Shown here: positions 32,532 through 40,809 of the stretch, in pieces
Numbering within the stretch: position 1 is the first letter of the stretch
Layout of the letters: every line of letters begins with the position of its first letter
Position numbers and translations under genes: made by a program
Source of the DNA: an uncultured Bacteroidota bacterium
GTDB lineage: Bacteria; Bacteroidota; Bacteroidia; Bacteroidales; UBA932
Direction of reading: 5' to 3'
DNA: 64,000 bases
Assembly: GCA_937901965.1 (NCBI GenBank)
Contig: CALGSW010000006.1
Coordinates: 1 to 64,000, forward strand
Notes under the pieces: model-generated
The model's database searches: none
Told to the model about the DNA's origin: nothing
Seen by the model: the letters and a program-made list of their open reading frames with translations, nothing else

Positions 32532-35033
32532 ATGAAATTTCTAAGATTTTCGGTTATCATTTCCCTTCTGGTTTTATGTTCATCATTTCAACTGATGGCA
32601 GACTCTTGGATTAGAGTAAATCAGGCAGGTTATCTTCCTGCTGATATCAAAGTTGCAGTATTTATATCTCTTGATGAGAACACATCTCCCCTTTTTGAGG
32701 TCAGAGATGCCGTAACAGACAAGGTGGTATTTCAGGGAGCCGGTAAAAAGAGCGATGCCGTTTCTTGGGGAATGAAAAATGCTTACAGATTTGATTTCTC
32801 AAAGATTGTAGCTGAAGGTGGTTACTATATTCTGAGTAACGGTGCAAAATCCCCAAACTTTAAAATTTCTGCGCACTCATACGACGGGTTATCGGATTTC
32901 CTCCTTGAGTATATGAGGCAACAGAGATGTGGAGATAATCCGTACACAGGCGAGCTGTGTCATCAGCATGACGGATATATTGTAGGTCACCCTACAAGAA
33001 ACGGAGAAAAGGTAGATGTAAGGGGAGGATGGCATGACGCCACTGATTACCTTCAATATACCACAACATCAGCAACTACTCTCTACCACCTGATGTTCTC
33101 ATGGGAGCAGCAGAAAGACAAGAGCGTATTCAAAGACAATTTTGACGCAAGAGGTCGTAAGGGCTCAAACGGAGTTCCAGATATTATTGACGAAATCCGT
33201 TGGGGCCTTGACTGGCTTGACAGAATGAATCCGGAAGACAAAGTAATGTTCAATCAGATAGCCGATGACCGTGACCACGCCGGTTTCCGCCTCCCTAACA
33301 ATGATAAGGTTGATTACGGATGGGGTCCCGGAACCGGCAGACCGGTATATTTTGTTTCAGGAGTTCCTCAATCTCTGGGAAAACATTTCAACAGAACTAC
33401 AGGTGTTGCTTCAACAGCCGGCAAATTTGCCTCTAGCTTTGCACTTGCATCGGAAATTCTTAAGGAGAGTGACCCTGAGTATGCTGCAAAACTGAAAGAG
33501 AAGGCGGTAAAGGCATTCGCATTTGCCGAGGAGTTTCCGGGAAACACCCAGACAGCATGTGTAGTATCACCATATTTTTATGAGGAGGATACCTGGGTTG
33601 ATGATGTTGAACTGGCAGCGGCAACTTTTTATAAATATACAGGAGAGGAGAGCTGGAGAAAAAGGGCAGATTACTGGGGACAGCTTGAGCCTGTAACACC
33701 ATGGATGGAGCTTGGAAGAGGAAGACACTATCAGTTTTATCCTTTTATAAATCTGGGGCACTACTACCTTGCAACATCTTCTGATAAAGCGACAAAGGAT
33801 AAGTATATCCAGTATATGAGAGATGGACTGGAGCATCTTCGTAAAAGAGCAGCCGATGACCCTTTTATTTACGGAATTCCGTTCCTGTGGTGTTCAAATA
33901 ACCTGGTCTCTGCAGCAATTACGCAGGCAAGATTATACCGCGAAGCTAGCGGAGACGACACATATCTGGAAATGGAGATGGCCCTGAGAGACTGGCTGTT
34001 TGGAACAAATCCGTGGGGAACTTCTATGATAGTAGGCTTCCCTGAGGGGGGAGACTATCCTGATTCTCCGCACTCTTCATATACAGTACATAATGGTGAT
34101 CTTACATACGGCGGGCTGGTAGACGGACCTATTGAAAGACTTCTTTTCCTGGAGAGGGCCGGAAAATCTCTTACAAAGCCGGATCTTTACGCTCCTTTTA
34201 ACAACGGAAAAGCTGTTTACCACGATGATATAGGAGACTATGCATCTAACGAACCTACAATGGATGGTACTGCAGGTCTTTCATTCTACTTTGCAAAGAT
34301 GGAGGGTGATGGCAGGGAGCAGGCAAAGGCGATATCAGAAAAATCGGCACTTACATTAAAGGATAGTCAGGGGGCCGTAGTAAGGGTAAATCCGGATAAA
34401 AAGGTAATTTATCTTGCATTCACTGCAGATTCTATGTTTCAGGGTGGTGAGAAAATTCTTAAAACTCTCGCTTCAAATAAAGTTAAAGGCTCATTTTTCC
34501 TTACAGGAAACTTCCTGAGAATACCTGAACAAAAGAGTACAATTGAAAAGATTATCACACAGGGGCACTATGTTGGCGGTCACTCAGACAAACATCTTCT
34601 CTATGCGCCGTGGGATAACAGGGCAAAATCGCTGGTAAATGGTGACAGTCTGAGAAATGATATTATAAATAATCTTGTGGAGTTACAAAAATTTGGAATT
34701 GAACCTTCTAAAGCAGTGTGGTTTATGCCTCCATATGAATGGTACAACAAGGAGTCGGTCTATACTGCTTCAACCCTTGGGCTAAAGACAATAAACTACA
34801 CACCGGGAACTGCAACACCTGCTGATTACACGTATCCGGGAATGAGCAGCTACAAGAGTTCAGACGTACTTATCTCAAAGCTTTTTGAATTTGAAAAGAG
34901 CAAAAATCTTAACGGAGCAGTAATCCTGATACATCCGGGTGTGGATGAAAGGAGGCCGGACAAACTGTACGAAAGGCTTGACTCAATTATCAAGAGATTA
35001 AAGAGGCTGGGCTACACATTTGACAGATTATAA
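32532..35033 (+). CDS. Secreted GH9 glycoside hydrolase fused to a polysaccharide deacetylase
   Basis: 833 residues from the ATG at 32532 (an in-frame upstream start overlaps the promoter). A signal peptide (ending LMAD) is followed by an Ig-like CelD N-terminal domain (RVNQAGYLPADIKVAVF) and a GH9 catalytic domain at about 100-590. GH9 marks are GGWHDATDYLQY, the C-terminal PHSSY stretch, and DYASNEPTMDGTAG with the acid Glu. A NodB-type deacetylase follows from about residue 625. Its second motif GGHSDKHL keeps the paired His, but motif 1 reads FTADS, so the usual base Asp appears to be Ala. GH9 includes exo-glucosaminidases, so a substrate with (N-acetyl)glucosamine is plausible. Periplasmic or outer-surface. 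Confidence 0.85.
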   Translation: MKFLRFSVIISLLVLCSSFQLMADSWIRVNQAGYLPADIKVAVFISLDENTSPLFEVRDAVTDKVVFQGAGKKSDAVSWGMKNAYRFDFSKIVAEGGYYILSNGAKSPNFKISAHSYDGLSDFLLEYMRQQRCGDNPYTGELCHQHDGYIVGHPTRNGEKVDVRGGWHDATDYLQYTTTSATTLYHLMFSWEQQKDKSVFKDNFDARGRKGSNGVPDIIDEIRWGLDWLDRMNPEDKVMFNQIADDRDHAGFRLPNNDKVDYGWGPGTGRPVYFVSGVPQSLGKHFNRTTGVASTAGKFASSFALASEILKESDPEYAAKLKEKAVKAFAFAEEFPGNTQTACVVSPYFYEEDTWVDDVELAAATFYKYTGEESWRKRADYWGQLEPVTPWMELGRGRHYQFYPFINLGHYYLATSSDKATKDKYIQYMRDGLEHLRKRAADDPFIYGIPFLWCSNNLVSAAITQARLYREASGDDTYLEMEMALRDWLFGTNPWGTSMIVGFPEGGDYPDSPHSSYTVHNGDLTYGGLVDGPIERLLFLERAGKSLTKPDLYAPFNNGKAVYHDDIGDYASNEPTMDGTAGLSFYFAKMEGDGREQAKAISEKSALTLKDSQGAVVRVNPDKKVIYLAFTADSMFQGGEKILKTLASNKVKGSFFLTGNFLRIPEQKSTIEKIITQGHYVGGHSDKHLLYAPWDNRAKSLVNGDSLRNDIINNLVELQKFGIEPSKAVWFMPPYEWYNKESVYTASTLGLKTINYTPGTATPADYTYPGMSSYKSSDVLISKLFEFEKSKNLNGAVILIHPGVDERRPDKLYERLDSIIKRLKRLGYTFDRL

Positions 35034-35038
35034 AACAG

Positions 35039-35914
35039 ATGTATAAAATTGTAAAAAAGAGGGATCTGAATCCCCTTACATCCCTGATGGAGGTTTATGC
35101 TCCCAGGATGGCTTCATCCGCAAAACCGGGACAATTCCTTATTGTAAGAGCACATGACAAAGGTGAGAGAATTCCTCTCACCATTTGTGATTATGACAGT
35201 GATGCCGGTACTGTTACAATAGTCACTCAGGTTGTGGGAGCTTCCAGCAGACAGATTTGTCACCTTGAGGAGGGGGATTTCTTTACCGATTTTGCAGGTC
35301 CGCTGGGAGAGCCATCGGAATTTATACATAAAGGGGCAGAGGAGCTGTCAAAAATGAAGTTTCTCTTTATAGCAGGAGGACTCGGAACGGCACCTGTCTA
35401 CCCTCAGGTTAAGTTTTTGTCATCAATGGGTGCAAAGGTAGATGTAATCATTGGGGCTAAGTCAAAGGATATGCTCATCTTTGAGGAGGAGATGAAGAAC
35501 GTATGTAACAACCTGTACATCTGTACAGATGATGGCACTTACGGAAAGAAGGGGCTTGTTACAAATCTCATGACTGAGATTCTTGACAAAGAGAGGTATG
35601 ACCATCTTGTGGCTATAGGGCCCATGATTATGATGAAGTTTGTAACTCTGGCGGCAAAGCCATATAATATCCCACTTACCGTAAGTTTAAATACACTTAT
35701 GGTTGACGGGACAGGTATGTGTGGAGCATGCAGGGTAACTGTTGCAGGCAAAACCAGATTTGCATGTGTTGAGGGTCCTGAATTTAATGCCTACGAAGTT
35801 GATTTTGATGAGGCCATGAGGAGGCAGGGGATGTACAAATCTATTGAAGTTGAAAAGGATCACAATTGTAAAATTGGTCTTGGTCACCATAAAACCCTGC
35901 AAAATGAGAAATAA
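35039..35914 (+). CDS. NfnA-like ferredoxin/NAD reductase subunit
   Basis: 291 residues, similar to the small subunit of NADH-dependent ferredoxin:NADP oxidoreductase (also named SudB or a PyrK-like reductase). It has an FAD domain (PGQFLIVRAHDKGERIPLTICD), an NAD domain (FIAGGLGTAPVYPQVKFL) and a C-terminal [2Fe-2S] site with cysteines in DGTGMCGACRVTV and FACVEGPEF. It begins 5 bp after the deacetylase gene, and its stop overlaps the next gene's start by 11 bp, so the two subunits are made together. Confidence 0.88.
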   Translation: MYKIVKKRDLNPLTSLMEVYAPRMASSAKPGQFLIVRAHDKGERIPLTICDYDSDAGTVTIVTQVVGASSRQICHLEEGDFFTDFAGPLGEPSEFIHKGAEELSKMKFLFIAGGLGTAPVYPQVKFLSSMGAKVDVIIGAKSKDMLIFEEEMKNVCNNLYICTDDGTYGKKGLVTNLMTEILDKERYDHLVAIGPMIMMKFVTLAAKPYNIPLTVSLNTLMVDGTGMCGACRVTVAGKTRFACVEGPEFNAYEVDFDEAMRRQGMYKSIEVEKDHNCKIGLGHHKTLQNEK

Positions 35915-37289
35915 AATTCCAAGAGTGGCAGTAAGAGAACAAGATCCTCTGGTAAGGGCCACAAATTATGAAGAGGTAAGTTACGGATATAATCAGGAAG
36001 AGGCTGTACTTGAAGCATCAAGATGTCTTGACTGCAAAAATCCCAGATGTGTACCGGCCTGTCCGGTTGCCATTGATATTCCTAAGTTTATAAGAGAGAT
36101 TGAAAACGGCGATTTTTATAAAGCATCTGAAATTATTGCGAGAGACAGCTCTCTGCCATCTGTATGCGGCAGGGTCTGCCCGCAGGAGTCCCAGTGCGAA
36201 GGGTCATGTATACTTGGAGTTAAGGGTGAGGCAGTTGCTATTGGAAAGCTTGAGAGATTTATAGGTGACTGGAGCAGGGAAAATGGAGTTCAATTCACAG
36301 AGAAAGCTCCGTTGAACGGTAAAAAAGTCGCAATCATTGGCAGCGGACCTGCAGGTCTGGCCTGCGCGACTGACCTTGCAAAACTTGGATATGACATTAC
36401 AATTTTTGAAGCTCTTCACGAACCCGGAGGCGTTTTACAGTATGGGATTCCGGAGTTCAGACTGCCCAAAGAGAGGGTTGTAAAGAGTGAAATAGACAAT
36501 GTTAAAGCTCTGGGAGTAAAGATTGAGACAAATGTGGTTGTAGGCAGGACTGTTACCATAGACACACTAATGGATAAAGAGGGCTACTCTGCAATTTTTG
36601 TAGGTTCAGGAGCAGGTTTACCCAAGTTTATGAACATCCCAGGAGAGAATCTTAACGGAGTTGTCTCGGCAAACGAATTTTTGACAAGAAACAACCTGAT
36701 GAGGGCATATGATCCGGATTATGATACTCCTATCTATGTAGGGAAAAGGGTTGCAGTAGTAGGCGGAGGAAATGTTGCAATGGACGCAGCCAGATCTGCT
36801 TTGAGACTTGGTGCTGATGTAACAGTAGTTTACAGAAGGACAGAGAAAGAGTTACCTGCACGTGTTGAGGAGGTTCATCATGCAAAAGAGGAGGGTATTG
36901 TTTTCAGAATGCTTACAAATCCTGTAGAGGTGCTTGGTGACGAGAGAGGCTGGGTAAGAGGGCTTAAATGCATCAGGATGGAGTTGGGCGAACCGGATGA
37001 GAGCGGCAGACGTTCACCTGTTCCGGTAAAGGATTCAGAGTTTGATATTGAGACGGATGTTGTTGTTATGTCACTGGGAACATCACCAAATCCGCTGCTC
37101 TCATCAACCACTCCTGGGCTGGATGTTAACAGATGGAACTGCATAGTGGCTGATGATGACGGAAGAACTACAAGAAAGGGTGTATTTGCAGGCGGGGATG
37201 CAGTAACAGGGGCAGCAACCGTGATACTCGCGATGGGTGCGGGCAGGAAAGCAGCAGCGGCCATAGACCAGTACCTTAAGGAAAATTAG
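35904..37289 (+). CDS. NfnB / glutamate synthase small-subunit-like NADPH oxidoreductase
   Basis: 461 residues from the ATG at 35904, which is embedded in the end of nfnA; the earlier in-frame start would overlap by 71 bp. The N-terminus carries a [4Fe-4S] ligand set (CLDCKNPRCVPACPV and CGRVCPQESQCEGSCI). FAD binding is at IIGSGPAGLACATDLAKLG and NADPH binding at VVGGGNVAMDAARSALRLG. With the preceding subunit it forms the flavin-bifurcating NfnAB complex, which couples ferredoxin and NADH oxidation to NADPH formation. Alone it would be annotated as GltD-like; the partner supports NfnB. Confidence 0.88.
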   Translation: MRNKIPRVAVREQDPLVRATNYEEVSYGYNQEEAVLEASRCLDCKNPRCVPACPVAIDIPKFIREIENGDFYKASEIIARDSSLPSVCGRVCPQESQCEGSCILGVKGEAVAIGKLERFIGDWSRENGVQFTEKAPLNGKKVAIIGSGPAGLACATDLAKLGYDITIFEALHEPGGVLQYGIPEFRLPKERVVKSEIDNVKALGVKIETNVVVGRTVTIDTLMDKEGYSAIFVGSGAGLPKFMNIPGENLNGVVSANEFLTRNNLMRAYDPDYDTPIYVGKRVAVVGGGNVAMDAARSALRLGADVTVVYRRTEKELPARVEEVHHAKEEGIVFRMLTNPVEVLGDERGWVRGLKCIRMELGEPDESGRRSPVPVKDSEFDIETDVVVMSLGTSPNPLLSSTTPGLDVNRWNCIVADDDGRTTRKGVFAGGDAVTGAATVILAMGAGRKAAAAIDQYLKEN

Positions 37290-37297
37290 TATCTTTG
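37290..37297 (+). promoter_or_regulatory. -7 box of hisS
   Basis: TATCTTTG begins directly after the nfnB TAG stop and lies 20 bp before the hisS ATG. Confidence 0.5.
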
Positions 37298-37317
37298 CGC
37301 CCCATAAATTTTGAACA

Positions 37318-38676
37318 ATGGCACAGAAACCATCAATACCTAAAGGAACCAGAGATTTTTCACCTGCTGAGATGGCAGGCAGAGACTATATATTTAACAC
37401 AGTAAGAGGTATATTTAAAAAATACGGATACTCGCCCATAGAGACTCCTGCAATGGAGAATCTTTCAACACTGCTGGGAAAATACGGAGAGGAGGGGGAT
37501 AAACTTCTCTTTAAGGTATTGAACTCCGGAGATGCATTTTCAGGTGTGACATCTGATATGCTGTCAAACAGCAATGCTCTGTCTGTGAAAGTTTGCGAAA
37601 AGGGTTTAAGGTATGACCTCACTGTCCCTTTTGCCCGCTTTGTAGTTCAGCATCAGAATGAGCTGGTATTTCCGTTTAAAAGATATCAGATTCAGCCTGT
37701 ATGGAGGGCAGACAGACCTCAGAAGGGGAGATACCGGGAGTTTTATCAGTGCGATGTTGATGTTGTAGGGAGCAATTCGCTTCTTAATGAATTGGAGCTT
37801 GTACAGATTGTAGATGAGGTGTTTGGAAAACTGGGACTTTCAGTATCGGTAAAAATAAACAACAGGAAAGTTCTTTCAGGTATTGCAGAGGTATCCGGTC
37901 ATGCGGATAAACTTATTGATATTACAGTTGCCATTGATAAGATTGACAAGATAGGGATTGATGCAGTCAAGGATGAGTTAAGGTCAAAAGGGATTGATGA
38001 TAAGGCAATTGCCGTAATTGAACCAATACTTTCATTATCAGGAACCACTAAAGAGAAGCTATCTGAGATAAGGGCAATTTTATCAAAATCGGAGATCGGC
38101 AATAAAGGGGTAGACGAACTGGAAGAGCTCTTCAACCTCATCGAGAGTGCCGGGGTAACATGTAACACAGAGCTAGATCTTTCACTCGCAAGAGGGCTCA
38201 ATTATTATACAGGAGCCATATTTGAGGTTAAATCACTTGAGACGGCAATGGGTAGTATTTGCGGAGGCGGAAGATATGATGACCTCACAGGAATATTCGG
38301 CCTTAAAGGTGTTTCAGGAGTGGGTATCTCATTTGGTGCAGACAGGATATATGATGTAATATCGGCACTTGACCGGTTCCCAAAAGATGCCGTTGAGGGG
38401 ACAAAGGTGCTCTTTACAAACATGGGCAAAAGAGAGCTTCTATACACAATTCCCATAGTTAAACAACTAAGGGAGGCCGGTATTCCTGCTGAGATTTACA
38501 CTGACGAAACCAAACTAAAAAAACAGTTTGATTATGCAGAGAAAAAGGGGATTCCATTTCTAGCCATTGTTGGCGAAGATGAGGTTACAAACTCTAAGAT
38601 ATCTCTTAAAAACCTCTCTACCGGAGAGCAGAAAGTAATTGAAAAACAAGATATTGTAAAAAGTTTCAAAAATTAA
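37318..38676 (+). CDS. hisS: Histidyl-tRNA synthetase
   Basis: Class II synthetase, 452 residues. N-terminal KGTRDFSPAEMAGRDYIF is the family opening. Motif 2 is FKRYQIQPVWRADRPQKGRYREFYQCDVD. The histidine signatures are LARGLNYYTGAIFEV and GGGRYDDL. The C-terminal anticodon domain (about 360-450) follows. It lies in the last 40 bases before the tRNA-fMet promoter and has its own -7 box. Confidence 0.97.
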   Translation: MAQKPSIPKGTRDFSPAEMAGRDYIFNTVRGIFKKYGYSPIETPAMENLSTLLGKYGEEGDKLLFKVLNSGDAFSGVTSDMLSNSNALSVKVCEKGLRYDLTVPFARFVVQHQNELVFPFKRYQIQPVWRADRPQKGRYREFYQCDVDVVGSNSLLNELELVQIVDEVFGKLGLSVSVKINNRKVLSGIAEVSGHADKLIDITVAIDKIDKIGIDAVKDELRSKGIDDKAIAVIEPILSLSGTTKEKLSEIRAILSKSEIGNKGVDELEELFNLIESAGVTCNTELDLSLARGLNYYTGAIFEVKSLETAMGSICGGGRYDDLTGIFGLKGVSGVGISFGADRIYDVISALDRFPKDAVEGTKVLFTNMGKRELLYTIPIVKQLREAGIPAEIYTDETKLKKQFDYAEKKGIPFLAIVGEDEVTNSKISLKNLSTGEQKVIEKQDIVKSFKN

Positions 38677-38708
38677 TTTGGAATTAGAACCATTTTGCCA
38701 TATCTTTG
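38677..38708 (+). promoter_or_regulatory. Promoter of tRNA-fMet
   Basis: TTTG at 38677-38680 is followed after 20 bp by TATCTTTG at 38701-38708. This matches the two-part Bacteroidota promoter (TTTG, 19-21 bp, TAnnTTTG) better than any other in the window. The tRNA starts 11 bp further on. Confidence 0.7.
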
Positions 38709-38719
38709 CAGTCCAATAT

Positions 38720-38792
<73 letters not shown>

Positions 38793-38808
38793 CTACCAAA
38801 AAAAATCA

Positions 38809-38834
38809 AGCAGGTCAGTTGACCTGCTTTTTTT
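38809..38834 (+). terminator. Rho-independent terminator after tRNA-fMet
   Basis: A perfect 9-bp stem AGCAGGTCA/TGACCTGCT with a GT loop is followed by a run of seven Ts. It is embedded in a larger palindrome (about 38782-38850), in which the tRNA 3' end GCTACTACC and A-run pair with a T-run and GGTAGTAGC. Confidence 0.88.
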
Positions 38835-38862
38835 GGTAGTAGCAGAGACTTCCTTTTTTTTA

Positions 38863-38966
38863 CCGCACTTCGTGCGGGAGGAGGCACGCCCTCCAGGCTT
38901 AAAACTCTCTGCGAGAGCCCGCCTTCCGGGCGGTCAGCTGAAGCTGACTCGCCTGCCGGGCAGGCG
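38863..38966. repeat. String of GC-rich hairpins
   Basis: Within about 105 bp stand consecutive small dyads: CCGCAC/GTGCGG (38863-38877), CTCTC/GAGAG (38905-38917), CCGCC/GGCGG (38919-38933), TCAGCT/AGCTGA (38934-38947) and CGCCTGCC/GGCAGGCG (38950-38966), plus a weaker GGAGG/CCTCC. No coding potential is evident. They follow the tRNA terminator and precede decayed accessory genes. Confidence 0.65.
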
Positions 38967-39097
38967 AAAATACAGTTTTTTCTTAATAAAGATTTTGAAA
39001 CCTTTATAAACATGAAGGTTAATTTATGGCTTACCCTTTTTTGTTTATGCATTATCATTTACATAATTTACTAGATAGTACTGAAAATTTCATCTTT

Positions 39098-39186
39098 TTA
39101 GTTCAATTTTAATGTTTTTAGTACATCATTTTCATCAGGTAATTCTCCATACACTAAGGGTCTAAAGTCAACAGTATAAATTGGTT
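39098..39186 (-). pseudogene. Short coding remnant in a third frame, unidentified
   Basis: After the AbiEii-like pieces, a third minus-strand frame gives about 28 residues beginning PIYTVDFRPLVYGELPDEN and ending at a TAA (39098-39100). I do not recognise it. It may be the tail of the same element or a scrap of another gene. Stops occur in the other frames. Confidence 0.25.
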
Positions 39187-39623
39187 TCAATTAGTAGTGT
39201 AGGGTTCGTGATATCCCAGCCATGATGATTCCAGAATGATTACATCCCAAATTTGTCCATAATCTCCTTTGAATTCTTTAATGTACGAGTGTGCCGTTTT
39301 TCTGTTCATGCCCATTTTGCGGGTGATACCTTCTATAAACACTTCTGGCATAATAGTCTCAACAACCCTGCTAACTTCTTTTAACTTTGATTTTAGGTTA
39401 CTATCTGTTTCTCCTTCTCGTCTTAAACAACTAAATCAATATCTTCTGAAAAGTGCTCTATCATACTAAAACACTTAGATAGCGCTGTTCCTCCTTTAAA
39501 CACAGTGTCTTTACCTATTTCGTTAGTAAAAATTGTGAATAATGCATAAGTAACCCAGTAATCCTTATGAACTTCTTGACAACCTGCTTCTCTGGTCAAA
39601 ATCTCACTCAGGAGATATCGTGG
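39187..39623 (-). pseudogene. AbiEii/AbiGii-like nucleotidyltransferase remnant
   Basis: Conceptual translation in two frames gives one protein. Frame one (39623-39423) reads HKDYWVTYALFTIFTNE, then FKGGTALSKCFSMIEH and FSEDIDLVV. This is the nucleotidyltransferase core with the GG-T/S...D-x-D motif of AbiEii-type toxins, and it ends in a stop. A one-base shift continues in frame two (to 39187): RREGETDSNLKSKLKEVS, ITRKMGMNRKTAHSY, IILESSWLGYHEPYTT. The N-terminus, the C-terminal helical domain and any AbiEi antitoxin are absent. AbiE systems are type IV toxin-antitoxins with phage-defence roles; this copy is dead. Confidence 0.72.
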
Positions 39624-39653
39624 TTAATATGGAACCATTTAATCGTAAGCAGC

Positions 39654-39779
39654 AGATTGATAGTGTTATATCCATTGCTGAAGTTACTGCAGGGAGAAAA
39701 TGGGTCTATCTGGGCTGAGAGCCGCGAGGGTGCGGGAAGTAAACTCTTTTTAGTTTACCTCTTTGTAAAGGTTAATTAA
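39654..39779 (+). pseudogene. Possible histidine-kinase C-terminal scrap
   Basis: The frame gives LLKLLQGENGSIWAES followed by REGAGSKLFLVYLF. The GSIWAESREGAGS part matches the last strand and loop of the kinase ATPase domain (xGxIWxESxxGxGSxFxFxLP). Nothing upstream in any frame gives the N, G1 or H boxes. It ends in TAA just before the GNAT promoter. It may be the tail of a lost kinase gene. Confidence 0.4.
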
Positions 39780-39801
39780 AGACAATCTTAACAAAAACAC
39801 T

Positions 39802-39809
39802 TAACTTTG
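39802..39809 (+). promoter_or_regulatory. -7 box of the GNAT gene
   Basis: TAACTTTG fits TAnnTTTG, 15 bp before the ATG at 39825. An in-frame TTG at 39807 lies inside this box and is therefore not the start. Confidence 0.5.
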
Positions 39810-39824
39810 CCCAAAATTCAATCT

Positions 39825-40310
39825 ATGCAAAGCAGTTCAATTACTATTCGCAAAGCCACGGAAAACGACATTAAAACTATATTTAACTTCATCTGCGAAC
39901 TTGCCGTTTACGAAAAGCTCAGAGATGATGTAACAGCCACGCCGGATATTCTTATGGAGTCTCTGTTTGTTAAGAGGCAGGCCGAGGTTATTATTGCTGA
40001 GGAGGAGGGGAGAGCGCTGGGATTTGCACTCTATTTTCATAATTTCTCTACATTCAAGGGTAAGGCTTGTCTATACCTGGAGGATATTTTTGTAAAGGAG
40101 GAGCAAAGAGGAAGGGGAATTGGAAAGATGCTTTTTAAAAGACTTGCTCAGATAGCTGTAGAGAGGGGATGTGAAAGGTTTGACTGGGCTGTTCTTGACT
40201 GGAACAAACCATCTATTGAATTTTACAAAAGCTTGGGCGCTTTTCCAATGGATGAGTGGACTGTATTTCGTCTTACGGGAGAGTCATTAAAAAGAGTTGC
40301 AGAAAAATAA
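39825..40310 (+). CDS. GNAT-family N-acetyltransferase
   Basis: 161 residues, cytoplasmic. The acetyl-CoA binding motif is EEQRGRGIGKMLFKRLAQIA (about 93-112), preceded by LYLEDIFV and followed by DWAVLDWNKPSIEFYKSLGA. These segments resemble the diamine/spermidine acetyltransferase branch, but the acceptor cannot be read from sequence. The start was chosen at the ATG because the promoter box covers the upstream TTG. mgsA follows after 19 bp and may be co-transcribed. Confidence 0.85.
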   Translation: MQSSSITIRKATENDIKTIFNFICELAVYEKLRDDVTATPDILMESLFVKRQAEVIIAEEEGRALGFALYFHNFSTFKGKACLYLEDIFVKEEQRGRGIGKMLFKRLAQIAVERGCERFDWAVLDWNKPSIEFYKSLGAFPMDEWTVFRLTGESLKRVAEK

Positions 40311-40329
40311 TAGTAGCTGATAGAAAGAG

Positions 40330-40794
40330 ATGAAAAGAAAAACAATTGCGCTTGTGGCGCACGACAATAGAAAAAAGGACCTTATTGAGTGGGTTGAGTT
40401 TAATAAACAGACTCTTTTGAGGCACAATCTTGTATGCACCGGAACAACCGGAAGGATGGTAGAGGCTGCTTTAATTCAGAACAAATCAAAAAATGACCCC
40501 TCCCTTAACATAACACTGCTTAAATCGGGTCCGCTTGGTGGCGACCAGCAGCTGGGTGCACTTATATGCGAGGGCAGGGTAGATGTACTGATATTTTTGT
40601 GGGACCCAATGCAGCCACAACCACATGATGTGGATGTGAAGGCCCTTCTGAGAATATCAAGCCTCTACAATATTCCCACAGCTACAAACAGATCAACTGC
40701 AGATTTTATAATATCTTCCGGATTATTTGAGGAGGAGTATGAACCTAAATTGAAGAGCTTCTCTGAATATCTGGGCAGAAGCGTTGATGTTTAG
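40330..40794 (+). CDS. mgsA: Methylglyoxal synthase
   Basis: Converts dihydroxyacetone phosphate to methylglyoxal and phosphate, a bypass of lower glycolysis when phosphate is short. 154 residues with the family segments ALVAHDNRKKDL at the N-terminus, CTGTTGRMVE, GPLGGDQQLGALI (catalytic Asp) and FLWDPMQPQPHDVDVKALLR, then IPTATNRSTADFII. Hexameric cytoplasmic enzyme, normally allosterically inhibited by phosphate. A hairpin with a T-rich end (40819-40850) follows. Confidence 0.96.
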   Translation: MKRKTIALVAHDNRKKDLIEWVEFNKQTLLRHNLVCTGTTGRMVEAALIQNKSKNDPSLNITLLKSGPLGGDQQLGALICEGRVDVLIFLWDPMQPQPHDVDVKALLRISSLYNIPTATNRSTADFIISSGLFEEEYEPKLKSFSEYLGRSVDV

Positions 40795-40809
40795 AGCAGG
40801 TTTGCAAAA

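Noticed and set aside
39269..39469. Plus-strand ORF of 66 codons
   Set aside because: It is antisense to the AbiEii-like remnant, whose translation makes clear sense on the minus strand.
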